Shown here piece by piece: positions 6,745-10,172 of a DNA stretch of 10,172 nt. The DNA comes from Fusobacterium sp. (GTDB taxonomy: Bacteria; Fusobacteriota; Fusobacteriia; Fusobacteriales; Fusobacteriaceae). How positions within the stretch are numbered: the stretch's first letter is position 1; each line of letters opens with the position of its first letter. The position numbers were made by a program, and so were the translations under genes. The notes under the pieces were generated by a model. The model was given only the letters and a program-made list of their open reading frames with translations. It made no database searches and was not told the DNA's origin. Location: the NCBI GenBank assembly GCA_020024855.1, contig JAHHTB010000064.1:1-10172 (forward strand), in the 5' to 3' direction.

Positions 6745-6773
6745 ATTATGACTTTTTTAATGCTTTTTGTCAA
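6745..6773 (-). promoter_or_regulatory. Promoter of the glp oxidoreductase operon
   Basis: TTGACA (6773-6768) is followed after 17 nt by CATAAT (6750-6745) on the minus strand. It starts 25 nt after the glpK stop codon and gives a leader of roughly 97 nt carrying the hairpin pair described at 6662-6728. Confidence 0.7.
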
Positions 6774-6797
6774 TATTTTTTACATAATATTTACAAT

Positions 6798-8318
<1,521 letters not shown>

Positions 8319-8337
8319 TTATTTTTATATTTATTTT

Positions 8338-9084
8338 TTATACTCCTGCACAAGTTACACAAACTTTCACAAAAAGATCAAATAAAACTACTCCTAATAC
8401 TGCTCCAATAATTGGACCTAAAATTGGTACCCAAGAATATTGCCAATTTGATCCTCCTTTTCCTTTTATTGGTAAAATAGCATGAGCTATTCTTGGTCCT
8501 AAATCTCTTGCTGGATTAATTGCAAATCCTGTTGCTCCACCAAGAGCCATACCAATTACACAAATAAGCATACCAACTAAAAAAGGTCCTATTCCTCCTG
8601 ATACTCCATTACTTCCATATCCAATAGCTAAAATCCCAATTACAAGAACTGCTGTTCCAATTATTTCTGTTACTAAATTCCAAGGTTTATTGTCTATTGC
8701 AGGTCCTGTTGCAAATACTCCTAATTTTGTTCCTGTTTCAGGTTCTTCATCCATCAAATTTTTATAAGCTAGATAAGCTAAAGTTGCTCCAAACATTGCT
8801 CCGAATACTTGGGCTACAATATAACCAGCTAAAAGACTTACATCCATTCTTCCAGAAAGAACCATTGCTATTGAAAGAGCTGGATTTAAATGTGCTCCGC
8901 TTACCCAGCCAGTTAAGTATGCAGACATTGTTACTGCCATTCCCCAACCAATACAAGTAACTGACCAACCTCCACCTTTTCCATAGCTTTTTCTAAGGCT
9001 TAATGTCATATTAATACCATTTCCTAAAAGTAATAATAAAGCTGTTCCAACAAATTCGGCTAAATACATTGCAGTTGCTGACAT
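8338..9084 (-). CDS. glpF: Glycerol uptake facilitator (aquaglyceroporin)
   Basis: This inner-membrane channel of the MIP family carries glycerol into the cell by diffusion. The two half-helix motifs are intact: SGAHLNPA (62-69) and GFAINPARDLGPR (186-198), the Asp after NPAR being the glycerol-channel signature. The selectivity filter positions of E. coli GlpF map to Trp47, Gly178, Phe187 and Arg193, all conserved, which argues for glycerol rather than a strict water channel. Hydrophobic segments account for the expected six transmembrane helices. At 248 aa it is shorter than E. coli GlpF (281) but usual for low-GC bacteria. AAGGAGGAG precedes the ATG. It is the first gene of the glpFK unit, behind a promoter and leader terminator. 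Confidence 0.97.
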   Translation of the reverse strand: MSATAMYLAEFVGTALLLLLGNGINMTLSLRKSYGKGGGWSVTCIGWGMAVTMSAYLTGWVSGAHLNPALSIAMVLSGRMDVSLLAGYIVAQVFGAMFGATLAYLAYKNLMDEEPETGTKLGVFATGPAIDNKPWNLVTEIIGTAVLVIGILAIGYGSNGVSGGIGPFLVGMLICVIGMALGGATGFAINPARDLGPRIAHAILPIKGKGGSNWQYSWVPILGPIIGAVLGVVLFDLFVKVCVTCAGV

Positions 9085-9141
9085 AAAACTCCTCCTTATA
9101 ACTTTTAAAAATCTTAAAGTAATTTAGAATAATCTTAAAAT

Positions 9142-9194
9142 AAAAAAAACTTAAAATAATTATCTAATAGTTAACTACAAGATAATATTTTAAG
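9142..9194 (-). terminator. Leader terminator upstream of glpF
   Basis: CTTAAAATA (9194-9186) pairs with TATTTTAAG (9158-9150), with TTATCT/AGATAA stacked inside after one bulged base and a self-complementary TAGTTAACTA near the tip. Eight T follow on the minus strand. It lies between the glpF promoter and its start codon, so it is an attenuator rather than a gene-end terminator. Confidence 0.82.
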
Positions 9195-9213
9195 CTTCTC
9201 CTATCTCTCAGCT
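9193..9213 (-). promoter_or_regulatory. Putative antiterminator hairpin in the glpF leader
   Basis: AGCU (9213-9210) can pair with AGCU (9196-9193) around a 13-nt loop containing AGAGAUA followed by purines. The 3' arm overlaps the first bases of the terminator stem at 9194-9193. It begins 16 nt after the -10 box, exactly as in the second glp leader (6728-6707), and the loop core is identical. The stem is only four pairs, so it would need protein stabilisation. Confidence 0.45.
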
Positions 9214-9229
9214 ATATTCTTTTAAAAAG

Positions 9230-9258
9230 AGTTTACTAATTTTTTATAAAAATGTCAA
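9230..9258 (-). promoter_or_regulatory. Promoter of glpF-glpK
   Basis: TTGACA (9258-9253) is followed after 17 nt by TAAACT (9235-9230) on the minus strand. The -35 is perfect and the -10 matches four of six. It lies 78 nt after the phosphodiesterase stop codon and gives a leader of about 140 nt. No gene-end terminator for the phosphodiesterase is visible before it. Confidence 0.7.
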
Positions 9259-9336
9259 ATATTTTTTCAAAAAGTTTTAAATTTGAATCTATATTCTTAT
9301 AATTAATCAATATTTATATATATTTTTACTATTTTA

Positions 9337-10074
9337 TTATTTAGTTTCTATCATCTCTTTTATTATACGTTTAGTCAAATCTGGATAATTTCCAATTACA
9401 ATATCAACACCTTTTAAAATCAAATCTTTTATGTCTTTTTCTTCATTAACTGTCCATGTATTAATTTCTATTCCAAAACATTTTAATTCTTTTACAATTT
9501 CTTCTGTAAGCATTGAAAATTGAGGATGATAACATTCTACATTAAAATTTTTAGTATACTTTCCTGAATCTATTATCCAAGTTTCACTTAAAAATCCACA
9601 TTTTATTTGTGGAGCTATTTTTTTCATTCTAAGAATACTGTAGTGATTAAAACTTGAAATAATAACTCTCTCTTCCATATGAAATTCTTTTATAAGTTCT
9701 AATACCTTTTCTTCTATTCCTAAATATTCATTAACACCTGTTTTTAATTCAATATTTGTAATAATATTAGTTTCTTTTATAAGCTCAAAATATTCTCTAA
9801 GAGTTGGAATCTTATTAAATCCCATCTTTCCCTTATAAATATATGAGGCATCAAATTTTTCTAACTCTTCATAAGTATAATCAAAAACATTTCCTTTTCC
9901 ATCTGTTGTACGGTCTATTGTTTCATCATGAATAATTACTATCTCTTTATCTTTAGTAAACTGTACATCTAACTCTATCCCATCAACACCCTCATCAATA
10001 GCTTTTTTAAAAGCAAGTAAAGTATTTTCTGGATATTTTCCACTAAATCCCCTGTGAGCAAAATTCTTAATCAT
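9337..10074 (-). CDS. Glycerophosphodiester phosphodiesterase (GDPD/UgpQ-type)
   Basis: The enzyme hydrolyses glycerophosphodiesters such as glycerophosphocholine to glycerol-3-phosphate and an alcohol. The GDPD signature is complete: HRG at 7-9 (catalytic His7), PENT at 15-18, GIELDV with metal-binding Glu34 and Asp36, HD at 49-50 (second catalytic His), and NIELK with Glu109. The end carries the family's WTVN and VDIVIGNYPD segments. At 245 aa without a signal peptide it resembles the cytoplasmic UgpQ form rather than exported GlpQ. A modest AGGTG site precedes the ATG at 10074. It lies 252 nt upstream of glpF on the same strand and would supply G3P to the dehydrogenase operon, but it is outside the glpF promoter unit. 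Confidence 0.94.
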   Translation of the reverse strand: MIKNFAHRGFSGKYPENTLLAFKKAIDEGVDGIELDVQFTKDKEIVIIHDETIDRTTDGKGNVFDYTYEELEKFDASYIYKGKMGFNKIPTLREYFELIKETNIITNIELKTGVNEYLGIEEKVLELIKEFHMEERVIISSFNHYSILRMKKIAPQIKCGFLSETWIIDSGKYTKNFNVECYHPQFSMLTEEIVKELKCFGIEINTWTVNEEKDIKDLILKGVDIVIGNYPDLTKRIIKEMIETK

Positions 10075-10102
10075 ATTTTCACCTATTTTTTATTTTGATT
10101 TT

Positions 10103-10140
10103 TAAGAAATTTATAATTCTATTACTTTTATAATTTCTTA
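10103..10140. repeat. Inverted repeat upstream of the phosphodiesterase gene
   Basis: TAAGAAATT-T-ATAA (10103-10116) and TTATAATTTCTTA (10128-10140) are complementary over 13 bp with one bulged T, around an 11-nt spacer, about 30 nt before the start codon. There is no T run after it on the minus strand. It may be an operator, the end of an upstream gene, or a chance AT-rich repeat. Confidence 0.35.
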
Positions 10141-10172
10141 TGCTTACTCTTTCATTTTATATTTTTATTTAC

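Noticed and set aside
8697..8968. Overlapping open frames on both strands inside glpF
   Set aside because: Both are out-of-frame readings of glpF, whose own frame has intact NPA motifs and a strong ribosome binding site.
9110..9139. Two direct copies of AATCTTAAA 21 bp apart in the glpF leader
   Set aside because: Very AT-rich 9-mers in an AT-rich leader, downstream of the terminator; spacing of two helical turns is suggestive but too little to support an operator.
9262..9296. Weak hairpin TTCAAA/TTTGAA after the phosphodiesterase gene
   Set aside because: Six A/T-rich pairs and no T run on the minus strand, so not credible as a terminator.

Overview
The window is very AT-rich (roughly 30% G+C by eye) and every convincing gene lies on the minus strand. 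Strong purine-rich ribosome binding sites, AGA-type arginine codons and short intergenic gaps point to a low-GC anaerobe. The gene set (glpF-glpK followed by a GlpA-like flavoprotein, an NAD(P)/FAD oxidoreductase and a DUF1667 protein, plus MnmH) fits Fusobacterium or a relative best. A clostridial host cannot be excluded from sequence alone. No mobile elements, CRISPR arrays, rRNA or tRNA genes were seen.

Reading along the transcribed strand from the right edge: a cytoplasmic glycerophosphodiester phosphodiesterase (10074-9337) would release glycerol-3-phosphate (G3P). Next comes a glycerol regulon. A sigma-70-type promoter (9258-9230) and a leader with an intrinsic terminator precede glpF (glycerol channel) and glpK (glycerol kinase). 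A second promoter (6773-6745) and a second leader terminator precede a three-gene oxidoreductase operon (6641-3586). Together these genes import glycerol, phosphorylate it and oxidise G3P, probably to dihydroxyacetone phosphate. Electrons would pass from the GlpA-like flavin through its [2Fe-2S] domain to the NAD(P)-binding flavoprotein and/or the Cys-rich DUF1667 protein. No GlpC and no GlpP regulator are encoded here.

The main regulatory observation is that both glp leaders carry the same arrangement. A small hairpin begins exactly 16 nt after the -10 box, its loop contains AGAGAUA, and its 3' arm overlaps the 5' arm of the downstream terminator. This looks like a shared antitermination switch, plausibly for a GlpP-type regulator acting in trans.

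Between the glp operon and the next operon, the 398-nt stretch 3188-3585 has no large gene but is full of signals. It holds the glp operon's end hairpin (3488-3555), a near-perfect promoter (TTGACA, 17 nt, TATAAT), a well-initiated 24-codon upstream ORF that coincides with a foldable three-stem leader, and a strong intrinsic terminator. It precedes a two-gene operon of an M20 amidohydrolase (AbgB/PM20D2-like) and an orphan amino-acid-type ABC substrate-binding protein. I recognise no known riboswitch class in it; it is the best candidate here for an undescribed regulatory RNA.

After a terminator (1203-1170), the left edge carries mnmH (tRNA 2-selenouridine synthase), which implies selenophosphate metabolism in the host.
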